Positions 7,797-15,885 of a stretch of DNA of 20,854 nucleotides are shown in pieces (within the stretch, counting starts at the first letter, position 1; every line of letters starts with the position of its first letter). The position numbers and the translations under genes are program-made. The notes under the pieces are model-generated. The model had not been told where the DNA came from. It saw only the letters and a program-made list of their open reading frames with translations, and searched no databases. The stretch is taken from assembly GCA_036521655.1 (NCBI GenBank), contig DATDHI010000014.1:1-20854 (forward strand), in the 5' to 3' direction. This stretch comes from GCA-003244245 sp036521655 (GTDB taxonomy: Bacteria > Actinomycetota > Actinomycetes > Mycobacteriales > Pseudonocardiaceae).

Positions 7797-9659
7797 ATGG
7801 ACAATTCGTGGACCTTGCTACACAGCACGATGCGCCGCGGCAGCACCCCGCATGCGCTCGCGCCCGGCACGCTGCGCCGGGTCGCTCGATTCGCCACGCC
7901 GCACCGGACGTCGCTGCTGGTCTTTCTCGCGCTGAGCACGGTGTCGGCAGTGCTCACCGTCGCTACCCCGGTGCTGGCCGGTCGGGTAGTCGACGCCATT
8001 GTCGGGCGTTCGGGAGTGGCGCTGGTGGTGGGGCTGGCCGTGCTCATCGGGCTGTTGGCGGTGATCGACGCCGGCGTCGGGCTGGCGGCCCGGTGGCAGT
8101 CCTCCCGGATCGGCGAAGGGCTGATACTGGACCTTCGCCGCGCGGTGTTCGAGCACGTGCAGCGGATGCCGGTGGCGTTCTTCACCCGCACCCGCACCGG
8201 GGCACTGGTCAGCAGGCTCAACAACGATGTCATCGGCGCCCAGAACGCGCTGACCTCCACGCTGTCCGGGGTGGTCACCAATGTGATCCAGCTGGTGCTC
8301 TCGCTGGTGGTGATGCTGACGCTGTCCTGGCAGGTCACCGTGCTGGCTCTGGTGCTGCTGCCGATCTTCGTGCTGCCGGCGCGCCGGATGGGTGCGCGGC
8401 TGGCTGATATGCGCCGCGAGGCGTCGACCCACAACGCGGCGATGACCACCCAGATGACCGAGCGATTCTCCGCACCGGGCGCCACGCTGGTGAAGCTCTT
8501 CGGGCGGCCCGAAGCCGAGGCGGCCGAGTTCGGTTACCGGGCTGCACAGGTTCGCGATATCGGCGTGCGCAGCGCGATGGCCACCCGGGTGTTCCTCACT
8601 GCGCTGACCCTGGTGTCCGCGCTGGCGCAGGCGCTGGTGTACGGGCTGGGCGGCTGGCTTGCGCTGCGCGGCGACCTTGCCCCGGGCACGGTGGTCAGCC
8701 TCGCGCTGCTGCTGACCCGGCTGTACTCCCCGCTGACTGCGCTGGCCAACGCCCGGGTGGACGTGATGACCGCGCTGGTGGCGTTCGAGCGGGTCTTCGA
8801 GGTGCTCGACGTCCGTCCGATGATCACCGAGCGATCCGATGCCCGGACCGTGCCGGCGGGCGAGGTGTCGGTGGAGTTCGACGATGTGCGCTTCGCCTAT
8901 CCGTCGGCCGAACAGGTTTCGCTGGCCTCGCTGGAGGAGGTCGCGACGCTGGATGCGCGCGGTGGCGCCGAGGTGCTGCACGGGGTGAGTTTCCGAGCGG
9001 CACCGGGGCAGCTGGTGGCGTTGGTCGGCTCCTCGGGGGCGGGTAAGTCCACGATCGCGTCGCTGGTGCCGCGGCTTTACGACGTGGACGCCGGGGCGGT
9101 GCGGCTGAACGGGGTAGACGTCCGTGACCTGTCCTTCGCGGCGCTGCGGGACACCGTCGGCGTGGTCACCCAGGACGGGCACCTGTTCCACGACACCATC
9201 GCGGGCAACCTGCGCTTCGCGGCGCCGGATGCACCGGACGAGGAGCTGTGGGATGCATTGCGGCGGGCCCGGCTGCAGCCGCTGGTGCGGTCGCTACCAG
9301 ACGGGCTGGACACTGTGGTGGGTGACCGCGGGTACCGCCTGTCCGGCGGCGAGCGGCAGCGGCTGACCATCGCCCGGCTGCTGCTGGCCCGGCCACGAGT
9401 GGTGATCCTCGACGAGGCCACCGCGCATCTGGACTCCGAGTCCGAAGCGGCAGTGCAGGCCGCGCTGGCCGAGGCATTGCACGGGCGCACTGCCCTGGTC
9501 ATCGCGCACCGGCTGTCGACCATCCGTGCCGCAGACCAGATCCTGGTGATCGAGAACGGCCTGGTGGTCGAGCGCGGCACGCACAGCGAGCTGCTCGCAT
9601 CCGCCGGGCGCTACGCCCAGCTGCACCACACCCAGTTCGCCGAACCCGCCGCCGCCTGA
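7797..9659 (+). CDS. ABC exporter half-transporter (membrane domain fused to ATPase)
   Basis: A 620-residue type IV-fold exporter of the MsbA/multidrug kind. The N-terminal half (about residues 35-330) has six hydrophobic segments, starting LLVFLALSTVSAVLTVATPVL, with the intracellular coupling segment FEHVQRMPVAFFTRTRTGALVSRLNND. The ATPase has Walker A GSSGAGKST near 410, a Q-loop VTQDGHLF, signature LSGGERQR near 515, Walker B VVILDEATAHLD near 536 and the H-loop IAHRLSTI near 569, so it should be an active ATPase. The start ATG 7797 has GGAGG at 7784-7788; upstream in-frame sequence overlaps the divergent promoter. An insertion of about 20 residues (SAEQVSLASLEEVATLDARGG) precedes the ATPase core. 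It could act as a homodimer; the substrate is unknown. No clear terminator follows. Confidence 0.9.
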   Translation: MDNSWTLLHSTMRRGSTPHALAPGTLRRVARFATPHRTSLLVFLALSTVSAVLTVATPVLAGRVVDAIVGRSGVALVVGLAVLIGLLAVIDAGVGLAARWQSSRIGEGLILDLRRAVFEHVQRMPVAFFTRTRTGALVSRLNNDVIGAQNALTSTLSGVVTNVIQLVLSLVVMLTLSWQVTVLALVLLPIFVLPARRMGARLADMRREASTHNAAMTTQMTERFSAPGATLVKLFGRPEAEAAEFGYRAAQVRDIGVRSAMATRVFLTALTLVSALAQALVYGLGGWLALRGDLAPGTVVSLALLLTRLYSPLTALANARVDVMTALVAFERVFEVLDVRPMITERSDARTVPAGEVSVEFDDVRFAYPSAEQVSLASLEEVATLDARGGAEVLHGVSFRAAPGQLVALVGSSGAGKSTIASLVPRLYDVDAGAVRLNGVDVRDLSFAALRDTVGVVTQDGHLFHDTIAGNLRFAAPDAPDEELWDALRRARLQPLVRSLPDGLDTVVGDRGYRLSGGERQRLTIARLLLARPRVVILDEATAHLDSESEAAVQAALAEALHGRTALVIAHRLSTIRAADQILVIENGLVVERGTHSELLASAGRYAQLHHTQFAEPAAA

Positions 9660-9678
9660 CCCACCCCCAACCCCCGGC

Positions 9679-9719
9679 GTGTCGTGCTCTCGTGCACGGT
9701 GTGTCCGCGTCTCATGCAC
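9679..9719 (+). repeat. Dimeric 22-bp repeat, left copy (before the PaaK-like gene)
   Basis: Two related 19-base units lie 22 bases apart: GTGTCGTGCTCTCGTGCAC (9679-9697) and GTGTCCGCGTCTCATGCAC (9701-9719). They are preceded by C-runs (9660-9675). A matching dimer in opposite orientation is at 11327-11367, on the other side of the gene. Confidence 0.7.
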
Positions 9720-9742
9720 CTGTTCGCTCAGCGAGCGGCATC

Positions 9743-11251
9743 ATGGCGACTATGCCGCCGCGCGCGGAGTTGATGAAAGCCGCATTCGAGAAGTTCGTAA
9801 CCACGAGATTGGACGAGCTCCTCGCCCGCCCCGCGCCGGGCGGGCCGGAGCAACGGGCGCTGGACCTGTTCCGATCCGTGGTCGCGACGGTGCCGGCATA
9901 CCGGGCGTTCCTCGCTGAGCACGATGTCGACCCGGCCGCGGTGCGGACCATCGAGGATTTCCGGGCGCTGCCGCTGCTGACCAAGGACAACTACCTGCGG
10001 CCGAATCCGTTGGCTCGGCTGTGCCGGGACGGCGAGCTGATGGGCTGCGACATGGTCGCGGTGTCCTCGGGCTCAACCGGTGAGCCCACCTTCTGGCCAC
10101 GGTCCGTGGCCGACGAGTTCGCCGTCGCCACCCGGTTCGAGCAGGTCTTTCACGACAGCTTCGGCGCCGATCGGCGCGCGACGCTGGCCGTGGTGTGCTT
10201 CGCGCTGGGCACCTGGGTCGGCGGCATGTACACCGCGAGCTGCTGCCGGCACCTGGCGGCCAAGGGCTATCCGATCACGGTGATCACCCCGGGCAACGAC
10301 GTCGAGGAGATCCTGCGGGTGGTCACCGCGCTGGGTCCGCAGTTCGAGCAGGTGGTGCTGCTCGGGTACCCGCCGTTCCTCAAGAGCGTGGTCGACGCCG
10401 GCCGGGCGCGCGGTGTGCCGTGGCCGGACTATCGCGTCAAGCTGGTGCTGGCCGGCGAGGTCTTCAGCGAGGAATGGCGCACGCTGATGGGGCAACGCCT
10501 GGGCGGTGGCGATCCGTGCTTCGGCTCGGCCTCGCTCTACGGCACCGCCGACGCGGGCGTAGTGGCTACTGAAACGCCGCTGTCGATCTGTATCCGCAGG
10601 TATCTGGCAGCGCACCCGGCCGCCGCGCGCGAGCTGTTCGGCGAGTCGCGGCTGCCGACACTTGCCCAGTACGACCCTGGCAGCCGGCTGTTCGAGGTAC
10701 ACGACGGCACGCTGTTGCTCACCTGCGACAACGGGATCCCGCTGATTCGTTACCACATCGCCGATACCGGTGGTCTCACCTCATTCGAAACCATGCTGGC
10801 CGTCTTGGGCGACCACGGCTTCGATCCAGCCACCGTGCTCGGTCCTGGTCAAGAGAAAGGGATCCGCGAGCTGCCGTTCGTGCACGTGTTCGGGCGCTCG
10901 CAGTTCACGGTGTCCTACTTCGGCGCGAATATCTACCCGGAGAACGTCGCCGTCGGCCTCGAGCAGCCGCCTGCGGCGGATTGGGTCACCGGCAAGTTCG
11001 TGATGGAGTCGAAGGAAGACGCCGACCGCGACCGGTACCTGGCGATCGCAGTCGAGCTGGCGCCGGGTGTGGCTGGCACCGAGGAGATGCGGCGCGAGAT
11101 CGCCCAATCGATCGTCGGCCGGTTACGCAGGTTGAACAGCGAGTTCGCCCACTACATCCCGCCGGACTACCAGCTCCCAACCGTGAGCCTGCACCCGGCC
11201 GGGGACCCGCGACACTTCCCGCCCGGCGTCAAGCACCGGTACTCCCGGTAG
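9743..11251 (+). CDS. Phenylacetate-CoA ligase-like (PaaK family) AMP-forming enzyme
   Basis: A 502-residue adenylating enzyme. SSGSTGEPTFWPRS near 113-126 is the phosphate-binding A3 motif, SLYGTADAG near 284 matches the A5 region, and IRYHIADTGG near 350 the A7 region that holds the ribose-binding Asp. The small C-terminal domain follows FVHVFGRSQFTVSYFGANIYPENV. PaaK-family ligases activate aryl or acyl acids as acyl-AMP and usually transfer them to CoA; no paa catabolic genes are nearby, so the acid is unknown. ATG 9743 (MATMPPRAELMKAAF) is chosen because the longer frame from GTG 9692 would be encoded by repeat DNA. No good ribosome-binding site is visible; ATG 9752 is an alternative. 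Repeats flank the gene on both sides. Confidence 0.8.
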   Translation: MATMPPRAELMKAAFEKFVTTRLDELLARPAPGGPEQRALDLFRSVVATVPAYRAFLAEHDVDPAAVRTIEDFRALPLLTKDNYLRPNPLARLCRDGELMGCDMVAVSSGSTGEPTFWPRSVADEFAVATRFEQVFHDSFGADRRATLAVVCFALGTWVGGMYTASCCRHLAAKGYPITVITPGNDVEEILRVVTALGPQFEQVVLLGYPPFLKSVVDAGRARGVPWPDYRVKLVLAGEVFSEEWRTLMGQRLGGGDPCFGSASLYGTADAGVVATETPLSICIRRYLAAHPAAARELFGESRLPTLAQYDPGSRLFEVHDGTLLLTCDNGIPLIRYHIADTGGLTSFETMLAVLGDHGFDPATVLGPGQEKGIRELPFVHVFGRSQFTVSYFGANIYPENVAVGLEQPPAADWVTGKFVMESKEDADRDRYLAIAVELAPGVAGTEEMRREIAQSIVGRLRRLNSEFAHYIPPDYQLPTVSLHPAGDPRHFPPGVKHRYSR

Positions 11252-11326
11252 GGCGGCACCGGCGCACGCAGCCGACCTCGTTGTTCAACACCGAGACTCC
11301 CCTTGAGCGCGCAACAGCAACATGCG

Positions 11327-11367
11327 GTGCGCAGAGTGACGACACACCGTGCATGGGAGGACGACAC
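11327..11367 (-). repeat. Dimeric 22-bp repeat, right copy (inverted relative to left)
   Basis: Read on the minus strand, units GTGTCGTCCTCCCATGCAC (11367-11349) and GTGTCGTCACTCTGCGCAC (11345-11327) are again spaced 22 bases apart and match the left copy at 9679-9719. The adjoining C/G-runs are also shared (left 9660-9675, right 11371-11386). Confidence 0.7.
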
Positions 11368-11370
11368 GCC

Positions 11371-11398
11371 GGGGGGGTTTAGGGGGCGTAGGGACGGG
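11371..11398 (+). other. G-quadruplex-type G-run cluster upstream of egtA
   Basis: Four G-runs (11371-11377, 11382-11386, 11391-11393, 11396-11398) separated by 2-4 bases meet the G3+N1-7 rule, with another G5 at 11408-11412. The cluster ends about 30 bases before the putative egtA -10. Formation in the cell is not known. Confidence 0.5.
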
Positions 11399-11429
11399 TG
11401 AAACGGTGGGGGATTTGAAGAACACTGGG

Positions 11430-11435
11430 TAGCGT
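11430..11435 (+). promoter_or_regulatory. Putative -10 (TAGCGT) of the egt operon
   Basis: TAGCGT lies 46 bases upstream of GTG 11476 and would give a leader of about 34 bases holding the GGAGG at 11464-11468. The hexamer is the same as before the cyclase and acVLRF1 genes. No clear -35 is seen. Confidence 0.4.
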
Positions 11436-11475
11436 GGCACCGAATCGACTCCTCGACGGGATGGGAGGTGGGGTC

Positions 11476-12807
11476 GTGACGCCAGTTCTCCCGCTGCGCT
11501 GGGCCCCAGCACCGGCTGCGCCGCCGACGGTGCTGCGCAGCCGTGAGGAGGCCGAGGTGTATGTGGCTTCCGTCTGCTTCAAGCACGGGCCGCCGAAGCT
11601 GCTCGGCGCCGAGCTCGAGTGGGTGGTGCAGCACTCCGGGAACCCCCACCGCCCGTTGCAGGCCCGCCACCTCGCCGACGCTCTCGGCGCGCACGCCCCG
11701 CAGTCCCTCGTTCCCGAAAGCCCCCAGACACACCTTCCATACGGCTCCACCGTCACGGTCGAACCCGGTGGCCAGCTCGAGATATCCAGCCCGCCCCGCG
11801 CCTCGCTGACCGAGCTCATCGCCACCGTTGACGGCGACACCGCCGCACTGACCGGTCTTCTCGATCCTGCTGGCCTGGTCCTCACCGGCTCGGGCTCTGA
11901 TCCGCATCGCCCGTCCCGCCGGCTGATCGACATCCCCCGCTACGCCGCGATGGAGACCGCCTTCGACCGGATCGGTCCGATGGGCCGGGCCATGATGTGC
12001 TCCACCGCCGCGGTCCAGGTGTGCCTGGATGCCGGCACCCCCGATGAGGTGGCGTGGCGGTGGGCTGCGCTGCACGATCTGGGACCGGTGCTGCTCGCCG
12101 CGTTCGCCAACTCGCCCTGGCTGGGTGGCGTGCGCACGGGCTGGGTGTCCTCGCGGATGCAAGCCTGGTTCGCGCTGGACCCGGTGCGCACCAGGCCTAG
12201 CCCGGTAAGCACCCAACCGGTCGCGGACTGGGATCCAGCTGCGGACTGGGCCCACCGGGCATTGGACACCCCGGTGCTCTGCCAGCGACGGCCGTGGGGG
12301 ACGTGGGACGTGCCGCGCGGGGTCACCTTCGCCGACTGGCTGTCGGGGGCACTGCCTGGCCAACCCAGCACTGCTGATCTCGACTACCACCTGACCACGC
12401 TGTTCCCCCCGGTCCGGCCGCACGGGCACCTTGAGGTCCGCTACCTGGACGCTCAGCCGGCGGGGCAGTGGCAAGTACCGGTGGCGGTGGTGGCCGCCCT
12501 GCTGGCCGATCCCGCGGTCACCGCCGCGGCCCGGGAGGCCTGCGCGCCAGCCGTCGGGCGATGGCTCGAGGCTGCTGAACATGGCCTGCGCGACGGCACC
12601 CTCGCCGCCGCCGCGGTCACGGTGTTCGAGCTGGCCTGCCGGGCCCTGCCGGCCCTGGGCGCCACTGCCGGCGTGCAGCGGCTGGTGGAGGAGATCACCG
12701 AATACCGGGTCCGCCGCGGTCGCTGCCCGGCAGACGACCTGGTAGACGAGCTGATCGACGATGACCGCAATGGAACGCGACGACTCAACGGAGGATTGCC
12801 GCTGTGA
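11476..12807 (+). CDS. egtA: EgtA, glutamate-cysteine ligase for ergothioneine synthesis
   Basis: This is a GCS2-type gamma-glutamylcysteine synthetase of 443 residues, close to the mycobacterial EgtA length (about 430). It makes gamma-Glu-Cys, the sulfur donor for EgtB. Recognisable blocks are SVCFKHGPPKLLGAELEW, which contains the metal/glutamate-binding E-x-E region, VTVEPGGQLEISSPP, then RYAAMETAFDRIGPMGRAMM and CSTAAVQVCLDAG, and GHLEVRYLDAQP. GTG 11476 is preferred over the in-frame GTG 11434 and ATG 11461 because GGAGG stands seven bases before it and the TAGCGT -10 overlaps GTG 11434. It is the first gene of the operon and overlaps egtB by four bases. Confidence 0.92.
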   Translation: MTPVLPLRWAPAPAAPPTVLRSREEAEVYVASVCFKHGPPKLLGAELEWVVQHSGNPHRPLQARHLADALGAHAPQSLVPESPQTHLPYGSTVTVEPGGQLEISSPPRASLTELIATVDGDTAALTGLLDPAGLVLTGSGSDPHRPSRRLIDIPRYAAMETAFDRIGPMGRAMMCSTAAVQVCLDAGTPDEVAWRWAALHDLGPVLLAAFANSPWLGGVRTGWVSSRMQAWFALDPVRTRPSPVSTQPVADWDPAADWAHRALDTPVLCQRRPWGTWDVPRGVTFADWLSGALPGQPSTADLDYHLTTLFPPVRPHGHLEVRYLDAQPAGQWQVPVAVVAALLADPAVTAAAREACAPAVGRWLEAAEHGLRDGTLAAAAVTVFELACRALPALGATAGVQRLVEEITEYRVRRGRCPADDLVDELIDDDRNGTRRLNGGLPL

Positions 12808-14138
12808 GCACCCTGATCGCCGAGCTGGGCACCGCCGCCCTGCGCGACCACCTCGCCGCCGAGCTTGCGCTCACCCGAGCGCGCAGCGCGACGCTGACGG
12901 ACGCGGTGGATGACGGCGAGCTGGTCCGCCAGCACTCCCAGATCATGTCCCCGCTGGTGTGGGACCTCGCCCACATCGCTAACCAGGAGGAGCTCTGGCT
13001 GGTCCGGGATGTGGGCGGGCGTGACCCCGTCCGCAGCGACATCGACCACCTCTATGACGCGTTCAAGCACCCCAGGTCTGATCGCCCGACGCTGCCGCTG
13101 CTCGACCCGGCGCAGGCCAGGGGCTATCTCGGCGAGGTCCGCCGCAAGGTCCTCGACGTGCTGGAACGCGCCCCGTTGGAGGGTCGCAGGCTGGTGGAGC
13201 ACGCCTTCGCGTTCGGGATGATCGTGCAGCACGAGCAGCAGCATGACGAGACCATGCTGGCCACCCACCAACTACGGGTCGGCCCCGAAGCGCTGCACGC
13301 CCCGGCCCCCCGGCCGCTGCGGGCCACGAACCTGCCCGCCGAGGTGCTGATCCCCGCCGGGGAGTTCACCATGGGCACCTCCACAGCTCCATGGGCGCTG
13401 GATAACGAGCGCCCCGCACATCGCGCCCGCACCGGCGCGTACTGGCTGGACACCACCCCGGTGACCAACGGCGACTACCAGCGGTTCCTCACCGAGGGTG
13501 GCTACCACGATCCGCGGTGGTGGAGTGCACGGGGCTGGGCGCACCGGTGCGACGCCGGCCTGGTGGCTCCGCAGTTCTGGCACCCTGACGGCGGGTCGTG
13601 GTGGCGCACCCGGTTCGGCCGCCTCGAGCCGGTCCCACCCGACGAACCGGTCGTGCACGTCAGCTTCTTCGAGGCGCAGGCGTATGCGGCGTGGGCTGGA
13701 AAGCGGCTGCCGACCGAGGTGGAGTGGGAGAAGGCCGCCCGGTTCGATCCGGTTACCGGGCGCTCCCGCCGCTTCCCGTGGGGCGATGCGGACCCCACCC
13801 CGGCGCGCGCCAACTTGGGGCAGCGGCACCTGCAGCCGGCGCCCGCGGGCAGCTACCCGGCTGGCGCGTCGCCGCTGGGTGTGCACCAGCTGATCGGTGA
13901 CGTGTGGGAATGGACGTCCTCGGGCTTTTCCGGCTACCCGGGTTTCGCGCCGTTCCCGTACCGGGAGTACTCCGAGGTGTTCCTGGGTGGGGACTACCGG
14001 ATGCTGCGGGGCGGCTCCTTCGGCACCGACGCAGCGGCCTGCCGGGGGACCTTCCGCAACTGGGACCACCCGGTGCGTCGGCAGATCTTCAGCGGGTTCC
14101 GCTGTGCCCGGGACGCCTCCCCGGCGGACATCTCCTGA
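12804..14138 (+). CDS. egtB: EgtB, non-heme iron ergothioneine sulfoxide synthase
   Basis: The 444-residue enzyme joins trimethylhistidine (hercynine) to gamma-Glu-Cys using O2. The N-terminal DinB-like domain supplies the iron-binding HX3HXE as H143-x3-H147-x-E149 (HEQQHDE), with a further His in the RQHSQIMSPLVWDLAH segment (about 43-56). The C-terminal formylglycine-generating-enzyme fold has TPVTNGDYQRFL, GKRLPTEVEWEKAAR, GDVWEWTSS and RGGSF. RNWDHPVRRQIFSGFRCA carries the Asp and Arg (D-x3-R) that recognise gamma-Glu-Cys in the Mycobacterium thermoresistibile enzyme. GTG 12804 overlaps the egtA stop (GTGA) and has GGAGG at 12790-12794. All key residues are present, so it should be active. 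Confidence 0.95.
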   Translation: MSTLIAELGTAALRDHLAAELALTRARSATLTDAVDDGELVRQHSQIMSPLVWDLAHIANQEELWLVRDVGGRDPVRSDIDHLYDAFKHPRSDRPTLPLLDPAQARGYLGEVRRKVLDVLERAPLEGRRLVEHAFAFGMIVQHEQQHDETMLATHQLRVGPEALHAPAPRPLRATNLPAEVLIPAGEFTMGTSTAPWALDNERPAHRARTGAYWLDTTPVTNGDYQRFLTEGGYHDPRWWSARGWAHRCDAGLVAPQFWHPDGGSWWRTRFGRLEPVPPDEPVVHVSFFEAQAYAAWAGKRLPTEVEWEKAARFDPVTGRSRRFPWGDADPTPARANLGQRHLQPAPAGSYPAGASPLGVHQLIGDVWEWTSSGFSGYPGFAPFPYREYSEVFLGGDYRMLRGGSFGTDAAACRGTFRNWDHPVRRQIFSGFRCARDASPADIS

Positions 14139-14142
14139 CCAG

Positions 14143-14895
14143 GTGTGCCGACACCTGGCCTACCTGGGACCCCCGGCCGAGCTGGCCGCGCTGGTGCTCG
14201 AGGCACCGCACTCATTGCTCCGGCAGAGCTACGCGCCGGCAGACATGCGCGGCGGCGGCACGGTCAACGCAGACGGCTTCGGCGTCGGCTGGTATCCCGA
14301 TGAGTACACCGTCGCAGCACCGATCCGGTACCGCAGGGCGGTGCCGATATGGACCGACGAGGCGTTCGCCGCGCTGGCCCGCCAGGTGCGCAGCGGTGCG
14401 GTGCTCGCCGCGGTGCGGTCGGCCACCGTCGGGATGCCGGTGGTGGAGACCGCCTGCGCCCCGTTCGCCACCGGCCGCTGGCTGTTCAGCCACAACGGCG
14501 TGGTGACCGGCTGGCCGCACAGCATGGCCGCGCTGGCCTCCCGGCTGCCGGTGACCGACCTGCTCACTCTCGACGCGCCTACCGATTCAGCACTGTTGTG
14601 GGCGTTGGTCCGGCATCGCCTGAGGGGCGGCCAATCGCCAGGCCTCGCGGTGCGCGCGGTGGCCGCCGACGTGTTGGCCGCTGCCTCGGGATCACGGCTG
14701 AACATGCTGATCACCGACGGCACGACGGTTGCTGCGACCGCCGTGCACCACGCGCTGGCGGTACGCGTCAGCACCGGGGCTGTACTGGTCAGCTCCGAAC
14801 CTACTGATCATTGCGCCGGCTGGGAACCAGTGCCTGACGGCCACCTGCTGACCGCAACACCGTCCACCGTGGACATCACGCCGATCCCTTTCTGA
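14143..14895 (+). CDS. egtC: EgtC, gamma-glutamyl hercynylcysteine sulfoxide amidohydrolase
   Basis: A class II amidotransferase-type Ntn hydrolase of 250 residues that removes the gamma-glutamyl group from the EgtB product. GTG 14143 is the right start because it gives M-C-R-H-L-A-Y-L-G, placing the nucleophilic Cys at position 2 after Met removal; longer readings overlap egtB. NADGFGVGWYPDEY, AAVRSATVGMPVVETACAPF and WLFSHNGVV are the GATase-II blocks, and APTDSALLWALV follows. It begins four bases after the egtB stop and ends six bases before egtD. It is slightly longer than the mycobacterial protein (about 230). Confidence 0.93.
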   Translation: MCRHLAYLGPPAELAALVLEAPHSLLRQSYAPADMRGGGTVNADGFGVGWYPDEYTVAAPIRYRRAVPIWTDEAFAALARQVRSGAVLAAVRSATVGMPVVETACAPFATGRWLFSHNGVVTGWPHSMAALASRLPVTDLLTLDAPTDSALLWALVRHRLRGGQSPGLAVRAVAADVLAAASGSRLNMLITDGTTVAATAVHHALAVRVSTGAVLVSSEPTDHCAGWEPVPDGHLLTATPSTVDITPIPF

Positions 14896-14901
14896 GGAGC
14901 C

Positions 14902-15885
14902 ATGACCGCACCCGTGCTTGAGATCTGCCTGTCCGACACCGATGTCACCGAGGCGCTGCACCACGACGTGCGGGTGGGCCTGTCCGCCGATCCCAAGTGG
15001 CTGCCGCCCAAGTGGTTTTACGACGCCCGCGGAAGCGAGCTGTTCGAGCAGATCACCACGCTGCCGGAGTACTACCCGACCCGCACCGAGCGGGAGCTGC
15101 TGCGCCATAGCGCAAGGGAGATCGCCGGGAGGGCAACCGTGGACACTCTCGTAGAGCTCGGTTCAGGCTCGTCGGAGAAGACCCGGTTGCTGCTCGACGC
15201 GCTCACCGCACGCGGATCACTGCACCGCTTCGTGCCCTTGGACGTATCGGAGTCCGCGCTGCGCGGCGCGATGGCCGCGGTGACGCAGGAGTATCCGCGG
15301 CTCGCGGTGCACGGTGTGGTCGGCGACTTCACCCGGCATCTGGAGCTGCTTCCGGTTGGCCGGAACGGGCGCCGGCTGGTGGCCTTCTTGGGCGGCACGA
15401 TCGGCAACCTGCTACCCGATGAGCGGACCGCGTTCCTCACCGCGCTGCGCGCCGCGCTGGATCCCGGCGAGCTGCTGCTGCTCGGAGTCGGGCTGGTCAC
15501 CGACCCCACGGTGTTGGTGCCCGCCTACGACGACGCCGCCGGCGTGACGGCCGAGTTCAACCGCAACGTGCTGCACGTTCTCAATCGCGAGCTCGGGGCC
15601 GACTTCGACGTGGCGGCCTTCGACCATGTTGCGGTGTGGGATACCGCGCAGGAGTGGATCGAGATGCGGCTGCGAGCCCGCCGAGCGATGACCGTCCGGT
15701 TGCCCGCGGTGGGCATGACGGTGCACTACGCCGAGGGTGAGGAGATGTGCACCGAGGTTTCGGGCAAATTCCGGCGTGAGGTGCTGAGTGCGGAGCTGGT
15801 CGACTCCGGCTTCGCAGACCTGATGTGGTGGACCGATCCCGACGACCGCTTCGCGCTCGTGCTGGCCTCAGCCGTACGAACCTGA
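14902..15885 (+). CDS. egtD: EgtD, histidine N-alpha-methyltransferase
   Basis: This SAM-dependent enzyme (327 residues) trimethylates histidine to hercynine, the first committed ergothioneine step. KWFYDARGSELFEQI (37-51) and LPEYYPTRTERELL (54-67) hold the Tyr residues that contact histidine; LVELGSGSSEKTRLLLDAL (83-101) is the SAM site; FLGGTIGNLLP (162-172) holds the conserved Asn; TEVSGKF (284-290) provides the E-x-S pair known from Mycobacterium smegmatis EgtD. ATG 14902 has GAGGAG at 14894-14899. It is the last egt gene here: the next gene is on the other strand, with an 18-base overlap at the 3' ends. No egtE-like PLP lyase follows. Confidence 0.95.
   Translation: MTAPVLEICLSDTDVTEALHHDVRVGLSADPKWLPPKWFYDARGSELFEQITTLPEYYPTRTERELLRHSAREIAGRATVDTLVELGSGSSEKTRLLLDALTARGSLHRFVPLDVSESALRGAMAAVTQEYPRLAVHGVVGDFTRHLELLPVGRNGRRLVAFLGGTIGNLLPDERTAFLTALRAALDPGELLLLGVGLVTDPTVLVPAYDDAAGVTAEFNRNVLHVLNRELGADFDVAAFDHVAVWDTAQEWIEMRLRARRAMTVRLPAVGMTVHYAEGEEMCTEVSGKFRREVLSAELVDSGFADLMWWTDPDDRFALVLASAVRT

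Noticed and set aside
7818..9191. A 457-codon frame on the minus strand inside the ABC exporter gene
   Set aside because: The exporter frame is unmistakable with all ABC motifs; the antisense frame is low-complexity Gln/His/Arg-rich sequence caused by GC codon bias.
9692..9742. N-terminal extension of the PaaK-like protein from GTG 9692
   Set aside because: It would be translated from repeat DNA, and the typical N-terminus begins near ATG 9743.
9660..11398. The inverted repeats as terminal repeats of an insertion sequence
   Set aside because: There is no transposase between them, only a metabolic enzyme, and no target duplication is visible; a repeat family or operator is equally likely.
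11434..11475. Upstream in-frame GTG 11434 or ATG 11461 as the egtA start
   Set aside because: GTG 11434 overlaps the TAGCGT -10, and GTG 11476 has an ideal GGAGG seven bases upstream.
11167..12582. A 471-codon minus-strand frame across the egtA region
   Set aside because: It runs antisense to egtA and through the repeat and promoter DNA, and its product resembles nothing.
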